From: Amoebidium appalachense
Taxonomy: Eukaryota > Ichthyosporea
Direction: 5' to 3'
Assembly (NCBI GenBank): GCA_963693365.1
Contig: CAVNZM010000003.1
Coordinates: 7,874,001 to 7,938,000, forward strand
Length of the DNA stretch: 64,000 nt
How positions within the stretch are numbered: position 1 is the first letter of the stretch; each line of letters begins with the position of its first letter. Shown in pieces: positions 12,751 through 48,437 of the stretch. The position numbers and the translations under genes were made by a program. The notes beneath the pieces were generated by a model. That model saw only the letters and a program-made list of their open reading frames with translations. It was not told the origin of the DNA and ran no database searches.

Positions 12751-14113
12751 GGGGAGGTGGAAGAAAACGTTAGAGGACCAGAAGGTCGTGGTATGTGGAG
12801 GGGAGGGGGGAGGGGGGGGGGGGGAGAAGGTTTCGTGAATATGCTCGGACATTGAGCTACAGAGTAATGGAATAAGAAGGAGACTAGAAAGGTGGGAGTC
12901 ATATGGACTGGGCTGCGTTTAGAAAAAACGGTCAAAATGAGTGTTTGGGTACAAAAAGACAGGGGGGAGAGGAGATGGGGAGGGGGGGGGGGAGAGAGAG
13001 AGAAGAGAGGGGGGAAGGGGGGGGTCATTTCCCATCTTCACTTCTTTCTCAAACCACTCCGGTTGCAATAATGTAATGATTTAGGGGGAACGGAGGGTGG
13101 GTGGGTGGGTGGGTGGGTGGGTGGGGGGGGGGGAATCTAAACACCTTCTCAAAAAGACCTTGAGGGGGTCATAGTGTCCAGGAATAAGACGCATCTTATC
13201 ATGGTATACAGCCCTCAGCTTCTTGCCTAGCAAAAGATTCTGGCTGGCGCCCAAATCCGTCAACTGACCAATGCCACAGGTGCCCCTCCACATGGAACCT
13301 CCTAGAAGGGTGTCTGTCGGGTCTAGAAGATACTCGTTGTCGAGGTAGCTGTGTGGGCAAGGGGAGGTGGAGGGGAAGGGGAGGGTTGTGTGTGTGTGTG
13401 TATGGTGCCGGTAGTCTGTACACTCCAAAAAAGAAAAAATCAAAAAAATACTTCTGGTCGGTCGATTTCAAAAATTCTTGGATAGCTTGAACGGCCTCAT
13501 CGAGATCTGTCCAATGGCGCAGAGAACCCAAAAAACGCCAATTTGACCCCCCGACCTCAACCGATGACGTCATCAAACCAGTCTGGAGATATGCTTGATA
13601 TACCATATATAGATATAGATACAGATAGTCTATGGATATACATGGGTCTGGAACTTGACCCCCAGGGGGGTTCTTTATGTTTTCACAAATATTTCAGTTA
13701 TTTTGCGAAATTTGGATATCTGAAAAAAGTTTTGTGGATAAAGTCGACTGCGCTTAGCACGTAAAACACCTTAGTTTTGTTCTAGCACCCCTCCTTCATT
13801 GTTTTCCAAAAAAGCGCCAATTTAGGGTCAATTAGTAAAAATCTAAAATTTCAAACCAAAATTTCAAAACGTTCAAGCATCCAGGGTGCATTTGAAGTAG
13901 ACATCAAGACGGACATTTTGACGTGTTCATTTCTCAAATATCTCAGTTCTATGGGGAGCGACGATCCCTCGGACCGGGGTGATTTTGGGATCTGAAATTG
14001 GAGGGCTTCAGGGTTCCGGCACCATACCCACGGGGGGTAGGGGGTGGGAGTGGGGGTGGGTGCGTTGGCGCGGGACGCGGCGGCAGGAAGGATGATGGGG
14101 GGAGGGGGGGACG

Positions 14114-14148
<35 letters not shown>

Positions 14149-15138
14149 CTGAAGGAGGGGAAGGGAGCGCCGGGGGCTCGTAAATGTGTGTGTGCAGCCG
14201 CATGTGCATGCGTGCACACGTGTTTATGTATGTGTGTGTGAGGGCATGTGCGCATGCGTGTGTATTTGCCTGCTCGCGCACGTGTTGAAGCACAGGTGTT
14301 GAAGGGCAGGTTGGATATGCACGTACGTGTGGGTGGGTGTGCCGGCGTCTGTAGGTTTGTGGGTGTGCACTCGCGTGTGTGTGTGGGTCGGTGTGGGGGT
14401 GTGGGGGTGTGGGTGTGTGTGTGTGCATGTGTGCATGTGTGCGTGCGTGCGAGTGTGGATGCAAGTGGTTGTGGGCGTGTAGATGTAAGTATTTGCGTGC
14501 ATGTGCCACTGCAGTGTTGGTGTGGAGAAAGAGGGTGTGCAAGTGTGTGTGTGGGAATGGGACTGTGTGGTAAGCAAGCATTCTAAACAGTACCAAGTTC
14601 CTACCCTCCACAGAGGCATCTGGAACATTAGCATGCGGAGGTTGTACCCTCACAATCTCTCAAAAACTGCCTAATATAGACGCAGGTCTACCCTAAACAT
14701 TCCGCATGTTTGTGGTCCACAAAGATACCTAGAGTTAGAACCACTACCCTTCCTTACAGGAAATGTTACACAACACATGCCCCATTGCGACATGCAACTA
14801 CTACCGCCTACACTCAATGGATCATCACATGCCCCATCCACCCACCTCAATACCGTTTTAGTCCCCTCAGGCACAACCACCGAGTACGAAGGTAAGGTGC
14901 AGTTCCACGCCACCGCCTCCTCCCCCACCGGCAGTCTGTTTGCGGGACTCCTTGCACCATGGCGTGTCACTACTTGCACCAACTCCAGTTCTAGATCCTT
15001 CGGTGCGTCGTAGTTGCTTGGTGTAACAGTGTCGACGTCTAGGTTGCAGTAGGCGTCATCGTGAAAACCCTTGTTGCAAATGGTAGAAACGGGTAGGAGG
15101 AGGAGGAAGAACGTGAGGGGAGTCTTGTGCGGAAGCAT
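6608..15138 (-). CDS. Histidine acid phosphatase (branch 2), type I membrane protein, 8 exons
   Basis: Exons on the minus strand: 15138-14777, 13348-13145, 12172-11980, 10581-10424, 9677-9567, 8940-8834, 7953-7686 and 6761-6608. They sum to 1557 bases, keep one frame across all seven joins, and encode 518 residues. A signal peptide spans residues 1-20. The catalytic motif RHGARSP is at 59-65, with the phosphohistidine nucleophile at His60. LTDLGASQ and the LR-Y-P segment follow in exon 2. The family motif [15 protein letters not shown] crosses the exon 2/3 join, and CHNLPLPC is in exon 4. The acid/base motif HD is at 370-371 ([12 protein letters not shown]). A hydrophobic segment at about 475-491 and a 27-residue tail follow. 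This layout matches lysosomal or ecto-acid phosphatases: it should cleave phosphate monoesters in a secretory or endolysosomal lumen. The least certain splice is the exon 1 donor; GTGTTG at 14776 gives the right phase, while a stronger GTAAGG at 14757 does not. Confidence 0.88.
6862..6977 (+). repeat. (GT)n microsatellite just beyond phosphatase exon 8
   Basis: GT array with a GC-rich interruption at 6897-6925, lying in the intron between exons 7 and 8 about 100 bases from exon 8. On the gene's sense strand it reads as (CA)n. Confidence 0.9.
7963..8129 (+). repeat. G run and (GT)n directly upstream of phosphatase exon 7
   Basis: An almost unbroken G run of about 58 bases (7974-8031) is followed by (GT)n. 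On the sense strand of the phosphatase this is poly-C followed by a short (CA)n whose final CAG is the 3' splice site of exon 7 at 7954-7955. Confidence 0.9.
8405..8525 (-). repeat. C-flanked dispersed repeat, copy 1
   Basis: On the minus strand it contains the family signature GTGCACTTCGTACTTTTTG and ends in GCATTCAAACCC. It lacks the middle segment, and joins a 5' part (GGTCGAAACTCGGGCACTG) shared with the copies at 25765 and 31110. It lies in a phosphatase intron. Confidence 0.65.
9361..9505 (+). repeat. Two-copy tandem repeat of about 71 bp
   Basis: Two diverged units, each containing CCA-ATATGGTTC and TTTTCTATTGG followed by a CCTC-CTCT-CTGGC segment. They sit in the phosphatase intron between exons 5 and 6. 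No coding or regulatory role is visible. Confidence 0.6.
10236..10312 (+). repeat. (CA)n microsatellite in a phosphatase intron
   Basis: Uninterrupted CA units followed by (CCCA)n and a G run at 10375-10406. It lies about 110 bases beyond the exon 4 donor. Confidence 0.95.
11155..11270 (-). repeat. C-flanked dispersed repeat, copy 2
   Basis: Nearly full short form in reverse orientation. It is bounded on both sides by runs of G on the plus strand and contains GCATTCTGCATCGTGTTATC and TGAGGATGGGCTCTA. It is almost identical to the copy at 39590-39705. It lies in the phosphatase intron between exons 3 and 4. Confidence 0.8.
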
Positions 15139-16355
15139 TTTGGCGGCGTGAAGTTGTTTAGAAGAGGAGGGTAAGGGGTTGGAAGGGGAGAGAGAGAAGG
15201 AGTGGGTGTGGGCGGAAGTGTGTCGGGGCCGAGAGCGGAGGTGATGGGGGGAAGCCAGCGTGGGAGAGTGGGGAGGGGGAGTGGGGGGGAAGAGAGATAG
15301 AGGGAAAGGAAAGGGGGGGGGGGGGGAGGCGTAGGGGGAGGGGGAGGGGGAGGGGGGAAAGAAGGGAAGGGTGAGAGAAGATGATTTGTGAGGGGGGGAA
15401 AAACCTGCGTGAAAAACAGCTTATTTAGGTTATGGAGTTAATGATGAAAGGGCTCCTAAAAATATCCCACTGTCACTTCACCAGAAATCTGATGCACGAA
15501 GTCACAGTTGTGAACACCCGCTCTGTTTCCCTTGAGGCTAAACTATCCTTACACCGATCTTACACCAAACCAACAAACACATAAGAGTAAAGACGTATAC
15601 AATTCAATATTTCCCCTCCCCTTCCTCAGCTAGAAGGAACAGGTACGATCAGCACGATCTCTTGTTTCCACTTTTGTTTGCTCAGTTTGACAGCGCCTGT
15701 GAAAACATGTTCCCACAAAACTCAAAAGGTGCGTGAGCCGCCGCGCCTAATGACGTAATGTTTACTTTAGGGACCCAATCAAAAACGCAGCTATGTGCAC
15801 GCGCAATGACGTCATTAAAGTCTAATAGCCTTATAAGGCAGGTGATTTTCCCGCCATAGCAGCAAAGCTGCATTCCACACGCACCCGTTACTAAGTGCAC
15901 GGTGATAGTGTGAGGCCCAAGAGGAGGGGGAGGAGGAGGAGTAGTAGTGTAAGCGTGATGTGATGCAACGTAATGTGTAGGCACATCTAGAGCAAGACAC
16001 TCTGTGTTACTCCACTTCTCTTTTAGGCGACGTGCAGAGTTGGTCACATGCACAGGGCAAAGAGCACCGAATGGGAGTGCTCAATGGTTATAAATGTAAA
16101 CAGGAGTGTTTGCCCTCCATGTTTTGTATTCATCGAAACCTGATGCAGTACACAAGCAACCAGTTATTTCATCCGATTTTGCTTCGTGTTACGTACACGG
16201 TGGGCTTTTTGAAAAATTGACTAAAAATCAGCAGTCGACCTTTAACCTTATTAAGTCACTTGCACCAACGTGTTTTGGATCCACAACCACATCTGATCCT
16301 TGAAGATCCTGTTAGGCCTTTTTGATTTTATAGTCTGTTGGTTTCTCAATTAAAC
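15139..16355. promoter_or_regulatory. Divergent promoter region, phosphatase (-) and NAP1 (+)
   Basis: The two start codons point away from each other across 1.2 kb, so both promoters must lie here unless there are upstream non-coding exons. CRE/ATF-like sites are present at 15807-15814 (TGACGTCA) and 15751-15758 (TGACGTAA), both in the less repetitive middle part. The phosphatase side (15140-15400) is purine-rich with G runs. No open frame looks coding. Confidence 0.5.
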
Positions 16356-40974
<24,619 letters not shown>

Positions 40975-42206
40975 ATACACCATATGGTGCATATAGTAGA
41001 AACGGCATGATTGCACAAACCCAAAACCACAAAATTTGTGGTGCGTGTTTAAACTGCTGAAATGGTGTGCTGGTGGTGGGGGTGGGGTGGTGGGGGGGGG
41101 GGGGAGGGGGGGGGGGGGGGGGGAGGGAGGGAGGAGGAGGCGGGGGGGTAGGGAGGAATAGATATGCAGATTTAACAACACCGAGAGATTGCAAGATACT
41201 TGTGTTGATTCGCTTGAGCAGTGCGTCAAAATGAATGATTCATGCATGGAAAAGCATTTGTGGTCAGGAATATTTGTGTGTTTGATCGATTACGTCACTT
41301 GTTGTAGTTTCACTATGTGCACACTGTATATTAGCGAATGGCTCCCTATTAGTAGAAAGATAGAGCAATGTTTGGGGTGGCTCGATAAATGGCACATGTA
41401 CACAACTTTTGAAATGATCATGAGAATGTAAATGCTTGCCGGCTTGCTATATAACATGTGTTCTTTGTGCACTCCATATTCAAGTAGCATTATAGTAGTA
41501 ATATGATTAACACCAGTGGCGAACATAGACCTAATATTAATGCAGAGTATTACCGAATTTTATTAAGCTACTGGCAAAATACATTCGGCATTCTGTGGGT
41601 GTGTGTGTGTGTGTGTCACGGTGTGTGTGTATGTGTTGTGTGTGTGTGTGTGTGTGTGTGGGAAGGGGGGAGGGGGGGGGGGGGGGGGGGGGGCAAACGG
41701 AAGGAGTACAAGAGAATGTGTGACTGTGTGTGTGGGCCGGGGGAGAGGGGGGGGGGGGGGGGGATGAATGTGTACCATAGATGGCTGACAAAGCAGATGT
41801 GCTCTTGGGGCGGCCAGTCCCCGCGTACATAATAATATGCAGGCGGCTTGGCACAGCACGGATTGTACATGTACAGGGGTCATCCGTTAGCTCGACACAC
41901 AATAGTCGTGGGGGCACATTTTCGCGGCCGGTACATGTGGGTGGGGCTGCAGGCAGACACGAGAGACCCCTCCAAGAGCACATCTGCACCGGCAGCTATG
42001 GTACACATCCATCCCCCCTCCCCCCTCCCCCTCCCCCTTCCCTGCCTCCCCCCCTCCCCCCCCCCCCCCCCCCCCCTAAAGAAAAAAAGAAAAGAAAAAA
42101 GAAAAAAAATCCACACCAAAAAAAGAACAAACAAAAAACAAGTTGGACACATTCGTACGCACATCATGCATGCGTGCGCACGGGGGCATAATGTGCACAC
42201 ACGCAC

Positions 42207-42295
<89 letters not shown>

Positions 42296-42358
42296 CACAG
42301 AGAGAGAGAGAGGGAGAGGGAGAGAGAGAGGGAGGGAGGGAGGGGGATCCTCGAGGGG

Positions 42359-42389
<31 letters not shown>

Positions 42390-42554
42390 GGGGGGGGGAG
42401 GCAGGGAGGGAGAGGGAGGGAGGGAGAGGGAGGGAGAACATAAATCAAACGAGAAAGGAGGAACGAGAAAGCACACACACGCTCACAAACACACCTAGCA
42501 AGACATAGTAGACAAAAACTCTACATTGTCACGTACAGTTATATTATGCATAAC

Positions 42555-42594
<40 letters not shown>

Positions 42595-42729
42595 CGTGTT
42601 TGTGTGCACTCTATGCTAATAATTAGGCAGAATTATGCGCGACCCCCTCGCTGCCCGACGCTGGGGCGCCCGAAAGAGAGGCTTCGGAACAAACAAGTTG
42701 AAACTTGTGTCACGTGTGACAGAGTCCTT
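40975..42729. other. Intergenic region downstream of NAP1
   Basis: Contains G runs (41090-41125, 41665-41692), a MITE-like hairpin (41763-42015), poly-C, a (CA)n (42207-42292), a GA/GGGA purine block (42299-42440) and a G run (42560-42590). No exon-like segment was recognised. NAP1 polyadenylation should fall in 40975-41100, but no AATAAA was seen there. Confidence 0.5.
41763..42015. mobile_element. Palindromic MITE-like repeat, copy A
   Basis: Terminal inverted repeats of about 48 bases: GATGTGCTCTTGGGG in the left arm faces CCAAGAGCACATC in the right, and ATGTGTACCATAG faces CTATGGTACACAT. The G run outside the left end mirrors the C run outside the right. The centre contains the palindrome GTACATGTAC. 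It is non-coding, about 250 bases, and about 720 bases upstream of the transposon. A related copy lies inside that transposon at 46463-46690. Confidence 0.75.
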
Positions 42730-42739
42730 GACGAAAGTC

Positions 42740-42913
42740 CGAAAATTGTCCCTAACTTTTTGAGGTTAGGTCTATCGATTTTCCAAAAAATGGCCTTCGT
42801 GGAGCCAAATATATAGGAAAATACACCCAAACACGGTTGTTGGCTCTATTAGGGCCATCCAGACTGGTGGAAAGTTGCCAAAATGGCACCAGCCAAAAAC
42901 AAATTCCACACCC
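42740..42913 (+). repeat. Left terminal inverted repeat
   Basis: Best-matching core is 42817-42913 against the complement of 47301-47392. GTTGCCAAAATGGCACCAGC and CCAAAAACAAATT are recovered on the right with few changes. An insertion of about 30 bases at 42785-42815 is absent on the right. Confidence 0.8.
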
Positions 42914-43152
42914 TGGACCGAAGTTCACCGAACTGACGTAGGTATGTCGTGTTTACACGTTGGAATGTGCCAATTTCCATTCTGATTGGCTTCTTCAGCG
43001 GCTATCAGTATCGGACTGTCCCGTGGCCTTTCAGTGGGATGAACGGCCATTTTTTGATCATGCGCACGCCAGCGGCAGTCCAGTTTTTTTTTTTTTTTTT
43101 GCGACACTTTTTTGAACGTACACTGCAAATAACACGTTCGTGTCTTAATAAA

Positions 43153-45200
43153 ATGGGTGTCGATGACTTCTGGAGGTGTTGTGTTGACTATGAGTACTGT
43201 TCTGCGCGCCGTAGTGTAGTTGCGAAGGAGGAACTGAAGAGCTCTCGGGTGGGAATAGACACATCCAACCTCCTGTACGCTGTTTGCACAGGTTACTTGG
43301 TACCAATCTGTCTAGCACAAGCAGGGATAGAAGCACTACCTGAAAAATTAGTAACTGACATAGTGACAACCGTTGCCAAAAAGCTCCAGACTATTACGGT
43401 TGCGGCCATCGTTCCTTTTTGTGTTTTTGATGGAAAGAAACTGCCCGGTAAAACGAGAAGGAATAGAGATGAAGAAAAGGCAAACAATCTACGCCTCGGC
43501 GTGGAAAGTTACAAAGCAGACAAAGAAAGGAATAAAGTTCATCAGTACACGAAACATTTCAAAGCCGCCCTTTCCATACCAGACAAAGTGACAGCTGCCG
43601 TAATTGCGTACCTGAGGGCCAAAGGGTACAACAACTACGTGGTGGCCCCTGACGAGGCCGACTCGCAGCTTTTGTATTTGCAGAAAACAGGAGCGATCGA
43701 CTACATTGGTTCGCTAGACAGCGATATGCTTATCGCAGGAGGGGACAAAGTGGTTGCTGCGTCTGGCATGCTGAGTGCATACAACGCTGCAAGCTACGGC
43801 ACTATTGTGTTACGTGAGGACCTGTTGGGCAACAACGACCCACCCCCCCGGGTGCAGTTTAGCCTGCAGGGTTGGACGGATACTATGCTACGACGGTTTG
43901 GAGTACTGGCAGGGTGTGACTATTTCAAAATGAAAAACGTGGCAATAAAGAAGGCACACCAAGTTGTTTCGGCTCTGGGAGAGTCTGTCGCAGGCACGGA
44001 CAAAGTTCGGGAGTTTTTGGGTAGGGTACTCAGGAAACCAATAGAGAAGAGTTTCAACAGTGAATTCGAGCGCGCGGAATCTTGTTATTTGTACGGGTTC
44101 GCTTTTGACATGGAAAAACGAACGTTAGTGCGTTTGAATGCTGTACCTGACAGCTTTCCTGAGCACCTCCTGTCTGGCACTGGGGACGCCACGGTGTTCC
44201 AAAACGATGAGTATTTGTTACGGCACGTACAGGGGTTGATAAACCCTCACACCGGGGAGGACCGGCAGGCAGTTATGTCTGTTGAGCGCAGTATAGTAGT
44301 TCCAGACGCCTCGCAAGATGTGAATAAGGCGTTAAGGCAAGTTGGTCTCCCTGCAGACGGATGGGAGTATGGTGAGAGGTGGCTACATGGAAAGATTCCC
44401 CCAGTTAGTATGGAAACAATCGTTGACTACTTGTATAGGGATGAGTTGCGCCGGGGAGAGGTGGTGAAAGAGAAGGCAGCATTGTTGCGGTGGCTGAAGG
44501 GGAAGAGGCGGAGTCTTTCTCACGACCGGCTGGATACTTTTGTCTTTCACGACGGCAGTATTGAAAACGAGAGAGAGGTGGGTGAAGGAGCGGAAAAGAA
44601 GAAACAGAGATTGCAAGGTATTAGGCTGAATATGCTACGTAGCATGGAAAAGGTGCACCACATCGTTTTTGTGTCGTTTTGGGTAGAAGATGCAGTGCCT
44701 AGTTTTGAGGTGGCCAGTAATGCTATGTATTGTGGTGAAGTTAAGGAAATCAGCACGGCATACTGCTCCTGCAAAGCTGGGGCCTCTCGTGACTGTGATC
44801 ATGTTGTGGTCTTCTTCACATATTGCACATTATTGAGTTCCTTAACTCAGAAAAGCTATTGCCTTGTACAGCTGTTCGGAATAGCTGGTTGGACCCAGGT
44901 GGGCCACCCATAAGCAACACGCGACCCTTGCCTGATCTTGATTTTGCAAAACCGCTGCTTACCGGGAAACATGGGAAACGGGGCTGGGAGCGCGAGGGTG
45001 CTGAGCCTCTTAAACTAGAAGCACCAGCCGACAGTGTGGTTGAGGAACGGTTGGCTAAACTGAAATCTCTGGGTGTGTCCACTATGTGTTTCAATCCAGT
45101 GGTTGCAGCACAGAAGCTAAGGGAGGAAAGAGAGGTTGAGCTGGGCGCAGAAATATTGTATAACATGTTCATGCGTGGTGGCCAAGAGGGGGCTCAGTAG
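43153..45200 (+). CDS. XPG/FEN1-like nuclease with SWIM zinc finger, one frameshift
   Basis: ATG at 43153 starts MGVDDFWRC; the frame upstream to 42949 has no good start. The flap-endonuclease acidic residues are all present by position: D36 (VGIDTSN), D93 (FDGKKLPGK), E168 and D170 (APDEAD), D189 and D191 (SLDSD), and D256 (GCDY) ahead of the helical DNA-binding region. A long linker leads to a SWIM finger, CSC-x7-CDH, at 538-550. In this frame translation ends at 44913, but the expected SWIM continuation and a conserved-looking tail to 45200 are in another frame from about 44808. A one-base shift within 44803-44815 therefore breaks the gene, unless it is a sequencing error, a tiny intron or programmed frameshifting. 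AATAAA at 45254-45259 follows. Predicted role, inferred: structure-specific DNA cleavage during transposition or repair. Confidence 0.82.
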
Positions 45201-45253
45201 TAGCACTACCCTTGTGATGTATGAACTACAGTGACTTAAAGCCCTCGGAGAGT

Positions 45254-45259
45254 AATAAA
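45254..45259 (+). terminator. Polyadenylation signal AATAAA for the XPG-SWIM gene
   Basis: Perfect hexamer 54 bases after the stop codon of the second frame at 45200. This supports the two frames being one transcript. Confidence 0.55.
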
Positions 45260-45396
45260 GGATCAAAGCCACAAGCCGGCTTCAGTAGTGATGCTGCCGT
45301 GCACTGGCTATATCCCCCCTCCGGACCCCGTTTCAGTGGTGCACATGTGTGGGCAGAAAGAGGGAGTTAAACCTTTAAGAGAGATGGCGTGTGCGC

Positions 45397-45527
<131 letters not shown>

Positions 45528-45676
45528 TGCGCGCGCGCGTGTGGAGAGCCTGCAGAGCTCGAGATAGACAGGCTCTGTCTGTGGGTTCGTGTGGGTTTGG
45601 TGGGGGGGAGGGGGGGAGTAAGGAAAGTCATGCTTCACGAGCTATGCTTGGACACAGTGTACAAGTTTAGGCTTTA

Positions 45677-46032
45677 CTACTCGTCTTGTTTTAGGGGTGG
45701 CTGAAACCAGGTCAGCCGAGCACGGACATCAAAGATATCATCGAGCAAATACAACATAGAGATGGGGAAAGGATCCCTCAATATCTTAAACTCTTTGATG
45801 CGCCCGATTGCACGCTCAATGTGAATACGAACTCTAGCCACCCTGCGGGTAAGGCCTACTTGCTCTGCCGTGAACTGTGCCTTATCCTTTTGTCTATTCT
45901 GCCTATTTTCTCAAACCACTGCTCTCGCAAAACCTGTCGTTTTGAGGAAGTAGCTTTATACTTGGGAATCCTTACTGAACCTTGCCCTACTTTTTGGTTG
46001 CACCAGTTTGCGGCGCAAGAGCAGCCTGTCAT
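45677..46032 (-). pseudogene. THAP-DDE (ISL2EU/Harbinger-like) transposase with internal deletion
   Basis: Reading leftward from ATG 46032-46030, the first 45 or so residues look like the first half of a THAP finger: GCSCAANWCNQ, an invariant-type Pro in RIPKYK, and REQWFEKIGR. At about 45893 the THAP frame joins, out of frame, a segment with KDKAQFTAEQV and TRRVARVRIHIERAIGRIKE and a Gln-Pro-Pro ending, stop at 45677-45679. That segment is the C-terminus of DDE transposases of the ISL2EU/Harbinger type. The second half of THAP (C-x2-H) and all catalytic Asp/Glu positions are gone, so no active transposase can be made. This kind of internal deletion is typical of non-autonomous derivatives. 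Confidence 0.78.
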
Positions 46033-46264
46033 TGGTACATACTGTGCCACAAACTACTTCTACTAAACGTGTTTAGCTCTGCAAAACAAATAACTATCAA
46101 TTATAGAGGGGTAAGTGCCTAAAAAGTGGAGGAAACCCTGAAAAAACCGAGCGAGGTTTTCACGTTTTTCTTGTCGGTTGGTGACCGTAGGTGGTCTGAT
46201 CGATCGGTTGGTCCCATTTTCGCGCCACCCGGCCCTCATATGATTGGAGAAAGTGGTCTATTGG

Positions 46265-46690
46265 AAGGGGGCAAAAACGGAACGAGTACAGCAGGTTGGG
46301 TGACTGTGTGTGTGTGTAGGCCTGGGTGGGGGTGGGAAAAGGGGGGAGGAGGGGCAAACAAGGCAGGAGTACATGCAGGAGGGCGGGGGACGGGGCCGGA
46401 AGGGGGGAGGGGGGAGAGGAGGGGGGGGGGGGGGGGGGGGGGGGGGGAAGGAGGGATGAAGGGGTGGGAATGGATGTGTACCAGAGAGAGCTGGCAGGGT
46501 AGATGATATGTGGTCTCGGGGCGGCCAGTGACTGTCCCCGTACACACACATAAAACAGCAGCTCATCTCACGATCGATTGGCACAGCACGGGCCTGGGTC
46601 ACCCGTTAGTAGCCCGACACAAAATGGTCGTGGGAGGGCGTGGGGGCACATTTTCGCGGCCGGTGTGTGGGCCCGCTCCGGTGCAATGCG
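46265..46690. mobile_element. MITE-like repeat, copy B, inside the transposon
   Basis: Same orientation and order as copy A and its left flank (41690-42000). Shared pieces include GGAACGAGTACA-type flank, GGATGTGTACCA, GGGGCGGCCAGT, TTGGCACAGCACGG and GGGGCACATTTTCGCGGCCG. The right inverted arm is missing or replaced, so copy B cannot fold like copy A. Confidence 0.7.
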
Positions 46691-47232
46691 TGGAACGGGG
46701 GAGGGGAAGAGACTGGGGAGAGGGCAGGGAGAGGGGGGGGGGGGGGGGGGGGGGAGTAATAGAGAAACGTTGGAATAATTATTATGGCAGCCGCTGGGCC
46801 CAGGGGATCGATCAAGTTGACTCTGTACCACAAGGCAATTCATAAAGAAGGGCCATTAACTTAATAAACACACACGTACATACACTGACACGTGCATCGT
46901 GAGCACGTGCACATGTGCGCACACGCACACGTAGACGTAGGCAGCTCCCGGGCCCGGCACGGCAGACATGCTGTCAGAGGTGTTGCGACAAGGGCCTGCA
47001 GCTCGTCGAAGATCTGTTTTCGTGTTTCATGTTGTTTGGTCGAGAGTCGCTGTACGTCGGGTGGTGGGTGTCGCACACATGTTTGTATACGCGTATGCAG
47101 GTAAAAATAATGATGCACGACACTTCCAAGTTTTCAAGTAGTAGGCTAACCGCTTGCTAAAAAATAAAGGGTGGAAAGAGCGACGGAACAAACGTTTGCG
47201 TCGACTGGACAACGTGTGTGTTGTGTTTATTT

Positions 47233-47271
47233 CTTGGAATGTGCCACTCTAAATTCTGATTGGTTTTTAAG
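47233..47271 (+). repeat. Subterminal direct repeat of the transposon (partner at 42958-42996)
   Basis: TTGGAATGTGCCA and TTCTGATTGG occur at 42961-42993 and 47234-47271 in the same direction, although the outer ends are inverted. Such subterminal copies can be transposase-binding sites. A chance remnant of rearrangement is also possible. Confidence 0.55.
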
Positions 47272-47299
47272 TAGGGATATCGGATATCCAATCAAGCAG

Positions 47300-47450
47300 G
47301 GTGTGAAATTTGTTTTTGGTTAGTGCCGTTTAGGCAACTTTCCACCAGCCTGGATGGCTCTAATAGAGCAACAACCGCTTTTAGGTGTAGTTTTTGCTAA
47401 ATCGAATCGATGGACCTAACCTCTTAGACAAATTGTGGGGCTTTCAGGGG
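47300..47450 (-). repeat. Right terminal inverted repeat
   Basis: Complement of the left arm. It includes TGTTTTTGGTTAGTGCCGTT, CCACCAGCCTGGATGGCTCT and ATCGATGGACCTAACC. Matching fades near 47450. Confidence 0.8.
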
Positions 47451-47455
47451 CATTG

Positions 47456-48437
47456 TTTTAGCCCTAAACCCCCTGTAGCTTGGCTGACATGCACTGACAG
47501 CTGAAACTTGAGCAGACCTACCTGTCTTTCTTGTGCATATGTGAGTAAAGAGAAGTAAAAGTGCGTACTATTCAGTTTGAAATTTTCATCGTGCGGCAAT
47601 CATCATAAATATTATTATATTAATTATGCATGTCCCGCAAACGGTGAATTCGCTTAAAAGCGTGAATAAATTGTACAAGTTGGAATGCACAGTGGCCATT
47701 GGAATGCAACGCAGATTAGAGGGTCCAGATCATTGGTGAGAAGGCCATGAGCCTATGGTTGATTGGCTAAACGTTGTGCAAGCAGGACCTTCCTCCAGCT
47801 TTACGTATTAGCCTATTATTCAATGATCAATTCTTTCCCTCCACTCACTGTTATCTTCTTTGCTTAAATTCTCTTTTACTTTTTGTAATTGCTCTGTAGT
47901 ACCCAATATTTGCGTAGGCTAGCTTCAATGGCACTTAATCCGAGATGCATATATATATCATGAGTGTTGAAGAATTTATCAGGCATGAACTGTACAGCCC
48001 ACAACTAAGAATCAAGATTAGTTCATACTCAGATAAAGACTCGAGCCTCTATATATGTCAAGCTGATATCTTTATAATACTATACACCATTTAGGCGGAT
48101 TAGTTTATGTTAAGGTATTCGTTATAAAAGACAGTCAGGACGTAAGTTGTTTAGCGGATCCATACGTGGAACGTGGGCTCACCTGAGTGAGCTCCACATG
48201 GCAATGATGGCATGCGTTGAGTTTTTATCCGATGATGTTCTTATTCGCGGACCATTTGTTGTCGATGATAAAACACCAACAACAGCATGTCTTGCACACA
48301 CAGACATCTCTGGCTGTCTGGAGTCTAAGTTTCATCACTCCCGCCTTGTGTTTCTGATGTAATTCACTTCCATTTTCCAGCTAAGATAACCCACCACCAC
48401 GTACTCTCCCACGTCGTCCTGTCCCGTTTTAACGAAA
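47456..48437. other. Intergenic; promoter region of the cysteine-rich gene
   Basis: AT-richer, little repeat. TATAAAA at 48123-48129 lies 309 bases before the ATG at 48438. A TGGAATGCA motif pair at 47690-47707 resembles the 29590 minisatellite unit. No exon was recognised; the 71-codon frame at 48147 lacks coding signals. Confidence 0.45.

Noticed and set aside
13199-13606. Minus-strand frame with [11 protein letters not shown] upstream of phosphatase exon 2
   Set aside because: Exon 1 joins exon 2 in phase without it; the frame passes through T runs and a stop-free GT array only by chance.
48147-48362. 71-codon ATG frame before the cysteine-rich gene
   Set aside because: Lies between the TATA box and the signal-peptide ATG, with no homology or splice evidence.
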